Assembly: GCF_014762685.1 (NCBI RefSeq)
Contig: NZ_JABURM010000006.1
Location: 62,001-126,000 of the forward strand
From: Gracilimonas sp.
GTDB lineage: Bacteria; Bacteroidota; Rhodothermia; Balneolales; Balneolaceae
Direction: 5' to 3'
DNA: 64,000 nt
Part shown: piece after piece, positions 35,093 to 43,782 of the stretch
How positions within the stretch are numbered: position 1 is the stretch's first letter
Layout of the letters: every line of letters begins with the position of its first letter
The notes under the pieces: model-generated
The model's input: the letters and a program-made list of their open reading frames with translations, nothing else
Database searches by the model: none
Told to the model about the DNA's origin: nothing
Position numbers and translations under genes: made by a program

Positions 35093-36310
35093 TCACTGAA
35101 CTGCTTTTTGATAAGGGAAATGTTCTTCTACTTTTTTCACGATCTCATCTCCGATTGCCAATCCTGCCGTAGCGGCCGGACTAGGAGCATTCAACACATG
35201 GATCTGCCGGTCAACAACTTCAAAATAAAAGTCATCCAGGATCTCTCCATTTGGCTGAAGTGCCATAGCGCGAATTCCTGATGGTGATACTCTCAGATGC
35301 TCTACCCGAACTTCAGGGATCAATTTTTGCAATCCCTTAACGAATGCTTTTTTTGAAAAGGACCTTTTGTATTCATCCAGTCCCATACGCCAATGTTGTC
35401 GGGCCATTTTCCAAAATCCCGGAAAGTTGAAAGTCTCGGTTGTTTCCTTAATATTGAAAGACAGTTTTTTATAACCCTCTCTTTTAAAGGCAAAAACCGC
35501 ATTCGGACCGCATTCAATTCCACCCAAAGCCATTCGTGTAAAATGAACTCCTAAAAAAGGGAATTCAGGATTAGGCAGTGGGTAGATCAGATCATTCACC
35601 AAGTATTCCGCTTCAGGTTTCAACTCATAATATTCTCCCTTAAAAGGTACAATTTTAACCGGTGAGTGTATTCCTGCAAAGTTGGCCACATGATCTGAAT
35701 ACAATCCAGCACAGTTCACTAAATATTTCGAACTAATTTTTTCTCCGCCTGCTTCAATAGTGATCTGTTTACCATTATTCGAAATATTGGAAACAGCGCT
35801 ATTAAATTTGACCTTCCCATTTCCGCCTTCCAGCAATTCCATGAGCTTTCGGCTTACTCCTGCATAATCCACAATGCCCGCACAGGGCACATGAATTGCG
35901 GCTACTCCTCTCACATGAGGTTCCAGTTCTTTAAGGCGTTTGGCATCAATCATCTCAATGCCTTCTATTTCATTTTCTTTGCCACGGGCAAATATTTTTT
36001 TGAGCCGGGGAACCTCTTCTTCGTTTGTGGCAACAATTACTTTACCGCACACATCTATGGCTACACCATGCTTTCTGCAAAAATCGACCAGCTGAAGCCT
36101 GCCATCTACACAGTTTCGTGCTTTATAGCTCCCCGGTTTATAATAGATTCCCGAATGAATAACCCCGGAATTTTTCCCGGTTTGATGAGCCGCAACCCGG
36201 TCCTCTTTTTCGAGTACGAGGATCTGTGCTTCAGGATATTTAAGTGATAATTTATAAGCCGTGGAGAGACCAACTATACCGGCCCCGACAATTGTGAAGT
36301 CGTACATCAT
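35093..36310 (-). CDS. lhgO: L-2-hydroxyglutarate oxidase
   Basis: A 405-residue DAO-fold flavoenzyme that oxidises L-2-hydroxyglutarate to 2-oxoglutarate. The N-terminus FTIVGAGIVGLSTAYKLS binds the ADP of FAD, then KNSGVIHSGIYYKPGSYKAR, VPCAGIVDYAGVSRKL and the C-terminal SPSGIRAMALQPNG-like segment are typical of LhgO/L2HGDH. Length is typical. It lies 102 nt upstream of the YdiJ-like gene on the same strand, so the pair could handle both enantiomers. A TATCTTTG box lies 6 nt upstream of the start, suggesting a leaderless or near-leaderless mRNA. Confidence 0.9.
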   Translation of the reverse strand: MMYDFTIVGAGIVGLSTAYKLSLKYPEAQILVLEKEDRVAAHQTGKNSGVIHSGIYYKPGSYKARNCVDGRLQLVDFCRKHGVAIDVCGKVIVATNEEEVPRLKKIFARGKENEIEGIEMIDAKRLKELEPHVRGVAAIHVPCAGIVDYAGVSRKLMELLEGGNGKVKFNSAVSNISNNGKQITIEAGGEKISSKYLVNCAGLYSDHVANFAGIHSPVKIVPFKGEYYELKPEAEYLVNDLIYPLPNPEFPFLGVHFTRMALGGIECGPNAVFAFKREGYKKLSFNIKETTETFNFPGFWKMARQHWRMGLDEYKRSFSKKAFVKGLQKLIPEVRVEHLRVSPSGIRAMALQPNGEILDDFYFEVVDRQIHVLNAPSPAATAGLAIGDEIVKKVEEHFPYQKAVQ

Positions 36311-36315
36311 GGGAG

Positions 36316-36323
36316 CAAAGATA
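36316..36323 (-). promoter_or_regulatory. Candidate -7 box for lhgO, leaderless position
   Basis: On the minus strand TATCTTTG fits the Bacteroidota TAnnTTTG consensus exactly and ends 5 nt before the ATG-ATG start. Transcription would begin at or next to the start codon. No clear -33 TTTG at the proper distance. Confidence 0.5.
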
Positions 36324-36360
36324 TGATTTCTATGCTAAAAAAATTCCTGATTAAATAAAA

Positions 36361-36383
36361 AAGGCCGGTAAAAATCCGGCCTT
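36361..36383 (-). terminator. Rho-independent terminator of the susC-susD operon
   Basis: AAGGCCGG-TAAAAAT-CCGGCCTT forms an 8-bp stem with a T-run on the minus-strand 3' side (36354-36360), 21 nt beyond the susD stop. The opposite side also has a T-run, so it could act in both directions. Confidence 0.85.
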
Positions 36384-36404
36384 TTTTAAATTTTAATGAT
36401 TTAC

Positions 36405-37781
36405 TTAAGAATCGATATTCTCATTCTCAGGTATTGGAAATCCTTCCCAAACATTATCTCCGGCTCGATCCAATGGAAGTTCATCGAGACGGTTATATCG
36501 TCGCATATCAATCCATCGGTGCCCTTCAAAGAAAAGCTCGTACCTGCGTTGATTGAGCATTTCATCGATCACCTCAGCCTGACCTCCAGTTAAGCCTCGA
36601 CTAAAATTGGGCAACCCGGCATTGGTTCGAATTACGTTCAGGTCATCTTCAGCGGCATCAAGGTCGCCGACATTATTTCGTTGTGCCAATGCTTCCGCCC
36701 TGATTAAAATCAGTTCTGCATTCCGAATGATCGGCATGGGTGCGGTTTGGTTTTGATATACAAACAGTCCATAATCACTGCTAAGGCCATCAAGAGAAGC
36801 CGTTTCATCCCGAACAACTACTTTCTCGTCCACACGCTCATCATTAGCTTCAGCCTCTTGAGCCCATGAATTATGTGCTACCCAGCTGTCACCGGAACCG
36901 GCTTGTGGATCTGAGAACACAGGATTCAGCATATCATTATTAGAAGTAGAAAATACATGATAAGCTCCCATGTCCAGCGGAGCATTAGTATCAAGAAAAG
37001 ACTCCGGCAGGAAGTTGTTTAACGCACCGGTCCAATCTTCCTGATAAACCGCAACCCGAGCTCTTAAAGCCCTGTTAAACTGCCGAAAAGTAGCAGGCGT
37101 ATTAAAATTCTCAAAACCGCTAGACAAAGAAAATGAGAATTCGGCTCCGGCATTATTCAGATCTGTAGCTGCTTCATCAAGTAATGAGGCTATGAGATCT
37201 TCTGAATCCGCTTTTGATAAGAGATCCCCGGTAGTTGAAAAATCACTTTCAGGTTGGACTCTTATACCATTTTCATGAGTCAATGTTAATGCCATAAGGT
37301 ACTGATATGCTTTCATTGTTTTGGCGAAGCCTATAGCACCATTATACTCTTCATCGGTGAATAAACCGTTGTTATTAAGAGTAGTGGCAGCCTGAATCAA
37401 AATATTCGAATTACGGATAACCGAATAAAATGAAGCCCAGGGTCGTGTTATGTAGAACGAACCTGCATCAAGCTGGGAGTTACCTTTACCTAATAAATCT
37501 GCTGTATTTCGGGGTTCTGCGGCAAGAAACCGATACATTTCCCGACCTATCATACCCATATTGATATGATAAATACGCAACTCTTCACGTAATCCGGCTT
37601 CTGTTCCTGTAACCAATGTGCTAATATCAGATCGAGTCGGATTATTTATAATCTCATTTAACTCTGAGTTATTAGGATCAGGTTTATCTTCGATATTTAA
37701 GATATTGCATCCTGCACTCAGTACAAAAATGGCACATATTAATGCCATAGATTTCAAAAAATTATGTTTTAAATATTTCAT
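36405..37781 (-). CDS. SusD/RagB-family outer-membrane nutrient-binding lipoprotein
   Basis: A surface lipoprotein of about 458 residues that lids a SusC-type TonB-dependent channel. The signal peptide ends in a lipobox LSAGC with the lipidated cysteine near residue 24. The helical TPR-like SusD core includes NILIQAATTLNN, AIGFAKTMKAYQYLMALTLT and RALRARVAVYQEDW. The C-terminus has PMPIIRNAELILIRAEALAQ and EMLNQRRYELFFEGHRWIDM, strong family hallmarks. The ATG at 37781 is preferred to a TTG at 37799; the 18 nt between follow the susC stop directly. Ligand unknown, with no glycosidase or peptidase gene linked. Confidence 0.93.
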   Translation of the reverse strand: MKYLKHNFLKSMALICAIFVLSAGCNILNIEDKPDPNNSELNEIINNPTRSDISTLVTGTEAGLREELRIYHINMGMIGREMYRFLAAEPRNTADLLGKGNSQLDAGSFYITRPWASFYSVIRNSNILIQAATTLNNNGLFTDEEYNGAIGFAKTMKAYQYLMALTLTHENGIRVQPESDFSTTGDLLSKADSEDLIASLLDEAATDLNNAGAEFSFSLSSGFENFNTPATFRQFNRALRARVAVYQEDWTGALNNFLPESFLDTNAPLDMGAYHVFSTSNNDMLNPVFSDPQAGSGDSWVAHNSWAQEAEANDERVDEKVVVRDETASLDGLSSDYGLFVYQNQTAPMPIIRNAELILIRAEALAQRNNVGDLDAAEDDLNVIRTNAGLPNFSRGLTGGQAEVIDEMLNQRRYELFFEGHRWIDMRRYNRLDELPLDRAGDNVWEGFPIPENENIDS

Positions 37782-37799
37782 AATAGTGATGCCTCTCAA

Positions 37800-40700
37800 T
37801 TAAAAATCAAATTTTAGATGGAAATAGTATTGTTTTGAAGATGGGTAAGGAGCAACTTCAATACCTTGTGCAATGGGCTGATTACCGAAGTTCGATACTT
37901 CAGGATCATAACTGCGATAAGGTGAGAATGTTAGCAAGTTAGTTGCTGATACTCCAAAACGTATATTTCGAATTCCTTCATTTAGCTTGGAGGTAAGAGC
38001 AACAGGGAGTGTATAATACAATCCTATTTCTCTTAATCGTAAGTAAGTACCATCCTGAATAAACTGGTCGGTACTTATGCCTAATAAACTGGTTCTTTTG
38101 ATACCATTAGGTGTGTCGTCAGTAATTCCGGCTGCTTCATTTCTGAAGTCAGCAAAAGTGACGTCTGTATCATCGTAATCCGGGGTAGTTCCGTTTAGGT
38201 CAAATAGAAGCTCAGTCAGATTTATCACATCCCCGCCTTTCTTCCAGTGGAAGAGGAAAGAGAAATCAAAGTTTTTAGATATCTGAAACTCGTTTCCGAA
38301 CGACATTTGAAAATCCGGTTCACCATCTCCCAATTTTTTTGTAACAATAACCGGATTGCCACTACCATCGGTTACCAGATTGCCATTATCATCTACTTGC
38401 GGATCTATACCAACAATTTGGGTAGCGGATTTGCCTTCCTCAATGCGGTACACGCCTAAAGAAGTACCAAAGCCCCCAACATCAAAAGCGGGCACAGGTA
38501 AATCTGTTACTTTGGAGGTATTCTTCCAGAAGTTAATGTTGGAGTTCCATACAAAATCTGGATTAGAAACAGGTTGTAAATTCAACCCAATTTCAACCCC
38601 CCTGTTTCTCATTTCACCTGAGTTGAAACTTTCAAAACTAAACCCGGTCGAAGGTTCAAGTTCACGCTGCAACAGCATATCTTTTATTTCCTTTTGATAT
38701 ACAGTAAACTCCAATGAAGCCAGGCCATCTGCCAGTCTAATATCAAATCCTCCTTCTATTTCTTGCTGGCGTTCAGGCTTAATGTTCTCAACACCTCGGG
38801 TGTTTGTAAGCAATGTACCACCAAGGCCTCCAATATTTGAAGGAGCTAAGGAAGTGAATTTTGCTCCAAATGTAGCGAGGTTACCGGTTTGCCCATAGGC
38901 TACACGAAACTTCAAGTTATCTATCGCTTCGTTATTCCAGAATCCTTCGTTGGTCACATTCCATGCAAAAGATGCTTTGGGATAGAGATATACTTTATTT
39001 ACATCTCCATTTCTATCCGATTTATCACCTCTTAAACCTAAAGTGGCAATATATGTGTCCCTCCAATTCACTTCTTCTTGAATAAAGAACCCACGATCTC
39101 TCTGAAAAATTTTTGTTTGATCTACATTTACAGAAACAGCCTGATCCACATTGGTTTGTGAGCCTAACACTCCATTTGAAATATTCAAGATTCTATTCTG
39201 ATCATTATCGAACGAGGTGATTCCGCTTTGTGTAACCATTGAAAGGTTACTGCTCGGGGTATACGTATATACCAATATTGCAGAGGTATTGATGTTCAGG
39301 TTATCCGTTTTAGTTTCAATCAATGTTCCCGGTGCCCCGCTAGCTTGTTCAAACTGCAATTCACTTGGGAATATCAGTTTATTGGTCTGGCTGAAAAAAT
39401 CAAGCCCACCTGTAAACCTGAAATCAAGCTGACTACTTGAATTGTTAATGATATTGTAATCCAAATTAGCTGAAAATAGAGCCCGGTTTACAATTTCATT
39501 ATTCGAAAATAAATCACGCGTCTGTAATTGATTAGCAGAATTAAACGGATGATCCGGATAATTACCACTTTCATCAGGTCTTAAATCTATAAAATTAGGG
39601 GTTGCCACCATAGACACGCCAAAAGTAGTGCCTGTATTGTCATTATTTGTGAGTCCACGATTAGATTCGGAATGAATAAAATTAGATGAGATAGAAAGAT
39701 TTAAATTATCACTAAAGCGATGATCAATATTGGACCGAATGGATTGTTTATTATAACCGGTAGTTTTAATGATCCCCTCATCTTCCTGCAAACTACCGCT
39801 TACGTAAAACGAAGTATTTTCATTTCCAAAACTGCCACTAAGATTGGTCTTTGAAAGCAATCCTTTATGACCATACATCAATTCTTCATAGTCCAGAAAG
39901 CCCCGGCCAGAACTAATCGCTTCATTATAAAGAGCAAGTCCGGTTGCACCAAAAGCGTCTTCTGCGGTTTGTTCAGTAAAAGTACGAGATCCAAGTTTTT
40001 TCAAAATTGTAGTATAACCTAAGGATTGGGAAACACTAAATTGAGCCCTTCCGGCCTTACCACGCTTGGTTTTTATTATGACCACACCGCTTGAAGCTCT
40101 TTGTCCATAGATAGCAGCCGCTGAGGCTCCTTTCAGTACTTCAATACTCTCAATTTCATCCGGATTTAGATCAGCAATTCTATTTGCGGGGTTATCTTGA
40201 TTAGATGCACTTCCCCCGGCAGCAGCAGCCGTAACTGCATTTGAACCGTTTGGTATGGCATCGTTATTCACATAAATGCCATCCACAATATAAAGTGGCT
40301 CTGAAGAACCGTTAATAGTGGTAACCCCACGAAGTTTAATGGAAATACCCCCACCCGGTGCACCCGAGTTTGCACTGATATTGGCACCTGTTAATTTTCC
40401 ATACAAACTAGAACTAAGTGTCTGTGATTGTGTGGTCCCCATTAACTCATCCGCTGATATGGAGGAAACTGCATTTGCCAGGTTTTCCCTTTTAACCGAA
40501 CTTGCCAAACCTGTGACTACCAATTCCTCGAGATTTGCCACATCCGGACGCAGTTCAACATCCAAAGTTACTTCATCTCCCTCTGCACCGGAAACTTCAA
40601 CGTTTTGGGTAGAAAAACCAACAGAAGAAAAACGCAAACTGGTTGTTCCCGCCGGTAATTCAAGAGAATATTCGCCATCTACATTAGTAGATGTGCCTGT

Positions 40701-40859
40701 GTTGGTAGCAGCATCAAAAATTGTTACACCAACTAAAGTCTCTCCGGTAGAGGCATCTGTTACCGTACCGGATACTGTATACTGTGCCATCACTATCTGT
40801 GTACAAAAGAAAATCACAGAGAAAGTAGCAAGTAGTTTTAAATAATAGCTTTTTCTCAT
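37800..40859 (-). CDS. SusC/RagA-family TonB-dependent outer-membrane receptor
   Basis: A 1019-residue outer-membrane importer. Signal peptide residues 1-25 (ending VMAQ), carboxypeptidase-regulatory domain about 28-110 (VSGTVTDASTGETLVGVTIF), TonB box/plug from LEELVVTG through LRGVTTINGSSEPLYIVDGI and ESIEVLKGASAAAIYGQRAS, then the 22-strand barrel ending in FHLKFDF. It imports a substrate captured by SusD, whose gene follows 18 nt downstream. No adjacent sigma/anti-sigma pair or degradative enzyme is present, so the substrate cannot be inferred. The 194-nt AT-rich upstream region holds its promoter. Confidence 0.95.
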   Translation of the reverse strand: MRKSYYLKLLATFSVIFFCTQIVMAQYTVSGTVTDASTGETLVGVTIFDAATNTGTSTNVDGEYSLELPAGTTSLRFSSVGFSTQNVEVSGAEGDEVTLDVELRPDVANLEELVVTGLASSVKRENLANAVSSISADELMGTTQSQTLSSSLYGKLTGANISANSGAPGGGISIKLRGVTTINGSSEPLYIVDGIYVNNDAIPNGSNAVTAAAAGGSASNQDNPANRIADLNPDEIESIEVLKGASAAAIYGQRASSGVVIIKTKRGKAGRAQFSVSQSLGYTTILKKLGSRTFTEQTAEDAFGATGLALYNEAISSGRGFLDYEELMYGHKGLLSKTNLSGSFGNENTSFYVSGSLQEDEGIIKTTGYNKQSIRSNIDHRFSDNLNLSISSNFIHSESNRGLTNNDNTGTTFGVSMVATPNFIDLRPDESGNYPDHPFNSANQLQTRDLFSNNEIVNRALFSANLDYNIINNSSSQLDFRFTGGLDFFSQTNKLIFPSELQFEQASGAPGTLIETKTDNLNINTSAILVYTYTPSSNLSMVTQSGITSFDNDQNRILNISNGVLGSQTNVDQAVSVNVDQTKIFQRDRGFFIQEEVNWRDTYIATLGLRGDKSDRNGDVNKVYLYPKASFAWNVTNEGFWNNEAIDNLKFRVAYGQTGNLATFGAKFTSLAPSNIGGLGGTLLTNTRGVENIKPERQQEIEGGFDIRLADGLASLEFTVYQKEIKDMLLQRELEPSTGFSFESFNSGEMRNRGVEIGLNLQPVSNPDFVWNSNINFWKNTSKVTDLPVPAFDVGGFGTSLGVYRIEEGKSATQIVGIDPQVDDNGNLVTDGSGNPVIVTKKLGDGEPDFQMSFGNEFQISKNFDFSFLFHWKKGGDVINLTELLFDLNGTTPDYDDTDVTFADFRNEAAGITDDTPNGIKRTSLLGISTDQFIQDGTYLRLREIGLYYTLPVALTSKLNEGIRNIRFGVSATNLLTFSPYRSYDPEVSNFGNQPIAQGIEVAPYPSSKQYYFHLKFDF

Positions 40860-41010
40860 AGGACTTTATTTTTGATTTTATTATTTACCTTAAAGTATAG
40901 TTTTCAATGTATTTTACAAATTTTTAACATTGATATTAAACTAAAAAAGTACCAAACAAACAATTTTTTTTAATACCCTAACTGTTTTCCGCATTTAGAG
41001 AACTAAATCG

Positions 41011-41018
41011 TATCTTTA
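41011..41018 (+). promoter_or_regulatory. Candidate -7 box for the thioredoxin-ahcY operon
   Basis: TATCTTTA, one base off TAnnTTTG, 36 nt before the ATG at 41054. A TTTT at 40985-40988, 22 nt upstream, may serve as the -33 region. Confidence 0.4.
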
Positions 41019-41053
41019 AGAGTTAAAAATCCAAATCCTGTTACAAACTATTT

Positions 41054-41590
41054 ATGAAAACTTCTGTTTTAGCCATCACAATGGCTGCAATTTTGACTTT
41101 TGCGTCTTGCTCAGATGCAAACCGAAACAATCCGCGTGATTTAACTACTGAAGAACAAAAAATTGACAAAACTATCTGGAATGCTACTTTCCAGGATTTG
41201 GAAGGCAATGAAGTCACTGCTGCCGAGCTCCAGGGAAAAGTAGTACTCTTTGATTTTTGGGAAACCTGGTGCGGACCATGCCTGCAGGTTTTCCCTACTA
41301 TGGATTCTCTTCAGAATGAATACCCGGACGATTTTGTTGTAGTGGCCGTTAATTTAAATAATTCGGACACTGTAGAAGACGTAGAAACATTCCGTGACAA
41401 CAACGATTACGATTTTATTTATACTATCGATACTGAAAAAATCGGGGATGAAATCATTACTCTTGGCATCCCTTTCAAAGTATTTGTAGATCCTCAGGGA
41501 TATTTTATTACTTCGGAACTTGGTTCCGTGGGACCTGAAGGAGATTATCGCAAAGCCAAAGAAATTATAGAACAAAACAAAACACCTTAA
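41054..41590 (+). CDS. TlpA/ResA-like thioredoxin-fold lipoprotein
   Basis: A 178-residue periplasmic thiol-disulfide protein. The signal peptide ends in TFASC, giving a lipidated cysteine near residue 19. The thioredoxin fold carries the active site WETWCGPCLQVFPT and a cis-proline region ITLGIPFKVFVD, a C-terminal TlpA-like pattern. It probably reduces periplasmic disulfides, for example in cytochrome c maturation or oxidative stress (family knowledge). The adenosylhomocysteinase ATG lies 6 nt after its stop, so the two share a transcript even though no functional link is evident. Confidence 0.9.
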   Translation: MKTSVLAITMAAILTFASCSDANRNNPRDLTTEEQKIDKTIWNATFQDLEGNEVTAAELQGKVVLFDFWETWCGPCLQVFPTMDSLQNEYPDDFVVVAVNLNNSDTVEDVETFRDNNDYDFIYTIDTEKIGDEIITLGIPFKVFVDPQGYFITSELGSVGPEGDYRKAKEIIEQNKTP

Positions 41591-41596
41591 TTGAAT

Positions 41597-42907
41597 ATGC
41601 CACAAGTAGAAGAGAAATTAGCATACAAAGTAAAAGATATTTCACTGGCTCATTATGGGCGACAGGAAATTGAGCTCGCTGAAGCCGAAATGCCCGGTTT
41701 GATGGCGCTCCGAGAAGAATACAAAGACGAACAACCGCTAAAAGGTGCCAGGATTGCCGGATGCCTGCACATGACCATCCAAACCGCTGTACTTATCGAA
41801 ACCCTTATTGAGCTGGGAGCAAAAGTAACCTGGTCTTCCTGCAATATTTATTCCACACAAGACCACGCCGCCGCAGCCATGGCTAAAGCCGGAGTTCCGG
41901 TATATGCCTGGAAAGGAATGACCGAAGAAGAATTTGACTGGGCGATAGAACAAACCCTCTTTTTCCCCGACGGACAGCCTTTAAACATGATTTTGGATGA
42001 TGGCGGCGACCTTACAAATATGGTTTTAGATCGTTACCCTGAACTGGTTGAAGGAATCAATGGGATTTCAGAAGAAACCACTACCGGAGTACTTCGCCTG
42101 ATTGAACGGGAACGCAAGGGAACCCTTAAACTTCCAGCGATTAACGTAAACGACTCTGTTACCAAATCTAAATTTGATAACAAATACGGTTGTAAAGAAT
42201 CTGCCGCTGATGCCATTCGTCGCGCAACCGATGTAATGATGGCCGGCAAAGTAGCTGTTGTTGCAGGATATGGAGATGTTGGTAAAGGAACAGCCGCTTC
42301 ATTAAATGGCGCCGGTGCACGGGTTATTGTTACTGAAATTGACCCCATTTGTGCACTTCAGGCTGCTATGGATGGTTTCGAAGTAAAGAAAATGGATGAT
42401 GCCGCCGAAGAAGGAGATATCTTTGTAACAGCCACCGGAAATAAAGACATCATCAAAGACCGCCACTTCAAAAAAATGAAAGACAAGGCGATCGTCGGAA
42501 ATATTGGTCATTTTGATAATGAAATCGATGTAGCCTGGCTGAAGAAAAACTCCAAGGAAGAAAACATCAAACCACAGGTAGATATTTTCACCCTCAATGA
42601 CAGCGGCAAGCAAGTAGTACTGCTTTCTCAGGGAAGGTTAATGAACCTTGGTAATGCAACAGGACACCCTTCTTTCGTGATGAGTAACAGCTTTACGAAT
42701 CAGACGCTGGCACAAATAGCCCTTTGGAATCGACCGGAAGAATTTGAGCCGGAAGTGCACGTACTGCCCAAATCATTAGATGAAAAAGTAGCGAGACTAC
42801 ACTTGTCTAAAATTGGTGTGGAGCTTGAAACACTGACGGAAGAGCAAGCTGAATACATCGGCGTGCCAATTACCGGACCTTATAAGTCAGACCAATACAG
42901 GTACTAA
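41597..42907 (+). CDS. ahcY: Adenosylhomocysteinase (S-adenosylhomocysteine hydrolase)
   Basis: A cytosolic NAD-dependent enzyme of about 436 residues that splits S-adenosylhomocysteine into adenosine and homocysteine, recycling the methylation by-product. Hallmarks: [56 protein letters not shown] with the NAD-reactive lysine region, [20 protein letters not shown] as the NAD loop, and the C-terminal [10 protein letters not shown] that reaches the partner's cofactor. Length is typical. The ATG at 41597 is preferred to the TTG at 41591. A strong hairpin terminator follows 19 nt after the stop. Confidence 0.96.
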   Translation: MPQVEEKLAYKVKDISLAHYGRQEIELAEAEMPGLMALREEYKDEQPLKGARIAGCLHMTIQTAVLIETLIELGAKVTWSSCNIYSTQDHAAAAMAKAGVPVYAWKGMTEEEFDWAIEQTLFFPDGQPLNMILDDGGDLTNMVLDRYPELVEGINGISEETTTGVLRLIERERKGTLKLPAINVNDSVTKSKFDNKYGCKESAADAIRRATDVMMAGKVAVVAGYGDVGKGTAASLNGAGARVIVTEIDPICALQAAMDGFEVKKMDDAAEEGDIFVTATGNKDIIKDRHFKKMKDKAIVGNIGHFDNEIDVAWLKKNSKEENIKPQVDIFTLNDSGKQVVLLSQGRLMNLGNATGHPSFVMSNSFTNQTLAQIALWNRPEEFEPEVHVLPKSLDEKVARLHLSKIGVELETLTEEQAEYIGVPITGPYKSDQYRY

Positions 42908-42926
42908 AGCAAAAACTTTAAACGCC

Positions 42927-42962
42927 AAAATCCCGCATTATTCAATTAGTGCGGGATTTTTT
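42927..42962 (+). terminator. Terminator between ahcY and the STAS gene
   Basis: AAAATCCCGCA (42927-42937) pairs with TGCGGGATTTT (42950-42960), an 11-bp stem with a 12-nt loop followed by more T residues. The A-run on the left allows it to end the convergent STAS transcript as well. Confidence 0.88.
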
Positions 42963-42964
42963 AT

Positions 42965-43312
42965 TTACTTGTCATTTTCAAAGTGCGCTACAGCATCCTC
43001 CAATGTGCGAAAATGGTTGAATACTTTTATAAGCTGCGTAACCATAAGTAAGCTTTCGATCTTTTGATCAGCCTGACAGATAACCAATTCACCGCCGGCA
43101 TTCTTCATGGTGGTGTATCCGCCTATCAAAATCCCCAGCCCGGAAGAATTCATAAATTTTACCTTTCCAAGGTCCACAATCACCTCTTTCTTACCCTCCT
43201 CAATAAACTTATGTAGGGTTTCTCTGAATTTCTCAGCATCCGGCCCACCCATAACATTGCCTTTTAGTGAGATAATTACACAATTATATCGTTCCGAAAC
43301 ATCGTACTTCAT
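42965..43312 (-). CDS. STAS-domain anti-sigma-factor antagonist-like protein
   Basis: A 115-residue protein made of one STAS domain, the size of SpoIIAA/RsbV. The phospho-acceptor loop VKFMNSSGLGILIGG contains the conserved serine, so switching by a kinase and a PP2C phosphatase is expected. Other conserved parts: CVIISLKGNVMGGPDAEKFR and LVICQADQKIESLLMVTQL. The partner anti-sigma kinase is not in the window. It is convergent with ahcY across a shared terminator. The target pathway (general stress or exopolysaccharide control) cannot be named. Confidence 0.9.
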   Translation of the reverse strand: MKYDVSERYNCVIISLKGNVMGGPDAEKFRETLHKFIEEGKKEVIVDLGKVKFMNSSGLGILIGGYTTMKNAGGELVICQADQKIESLLMVTQLIKVFNHFRTLEDAVAHFENDK

Positions 43313-43592
43313 TGATTTAGCTATTGATTATAATTTGAGGTTAAACAAAATAAAAAGTTGAATTAAAATCTACATTCAAACCCTGCTTTCAGTTTTGATA
43401 ATACAAAAAATCTATTAGCTTACTCCTTGAAAAAGAAACGGGTATAAATAAATAATGGGTATTGGTATTGATCAGTCTTTCTATTTGAAAAAAGTGGTTC
43501 TTGTCGAGACAGTTTCCAAGAGCATCCTTTTCTCCAATGCTTACCACTTGTAGCTTATAAAGTGGAGAACAAATAAACTAACTTCCGGACTT

Positions 43593-43760
43593 ATGAAAAC
43601 AGCCAAATTGGATTATACTAATTCAGGCATTTTGATAATCGGGCTACTGCTGCTTTCCATCGTTGCTTTTTGGCAAAGTTACTATGCCCTATTTTTTAAG
43701 AGTCAATTTTATGTCCACTTTCATGCTTTTACGGCTGTTATTTGGTTTGCATCCTTTTAA
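43593..43760 (+). pseudogene. Truncated remnant of a polytopic membrane protein
   Basis: An open frame of 55 codons: a charged start MKTAKLDYTNSG, one full helix ILIIGLLLLSIVAFWQSYYA, a segment FFKSQFYVHFHAFTAVIWFA, and a stop at 43758-43760. The pattern FWxSYY...FxxxFYVHFHAF...W resembles the N-terminus of about 200-residue multi-helix proteins of Bacteroidota, with helix 2 cut at its middle. It lies 22 nt upstream of the DUF5916 gene. It is therefore probably the 5' remnant of a deleted gene, though a genuine small protein cannot be excluded. Confidence 0.5.
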
Positions 43761-43782
43761 TTAATACAGAACAACCACTCAT

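Noticed and set aside
40318-40845. 175-codon plus-strand frame opposite susC
   Set aside because: Antisense of the conserved plug domain of the SusC protein; composition is typical of a shadow frame.
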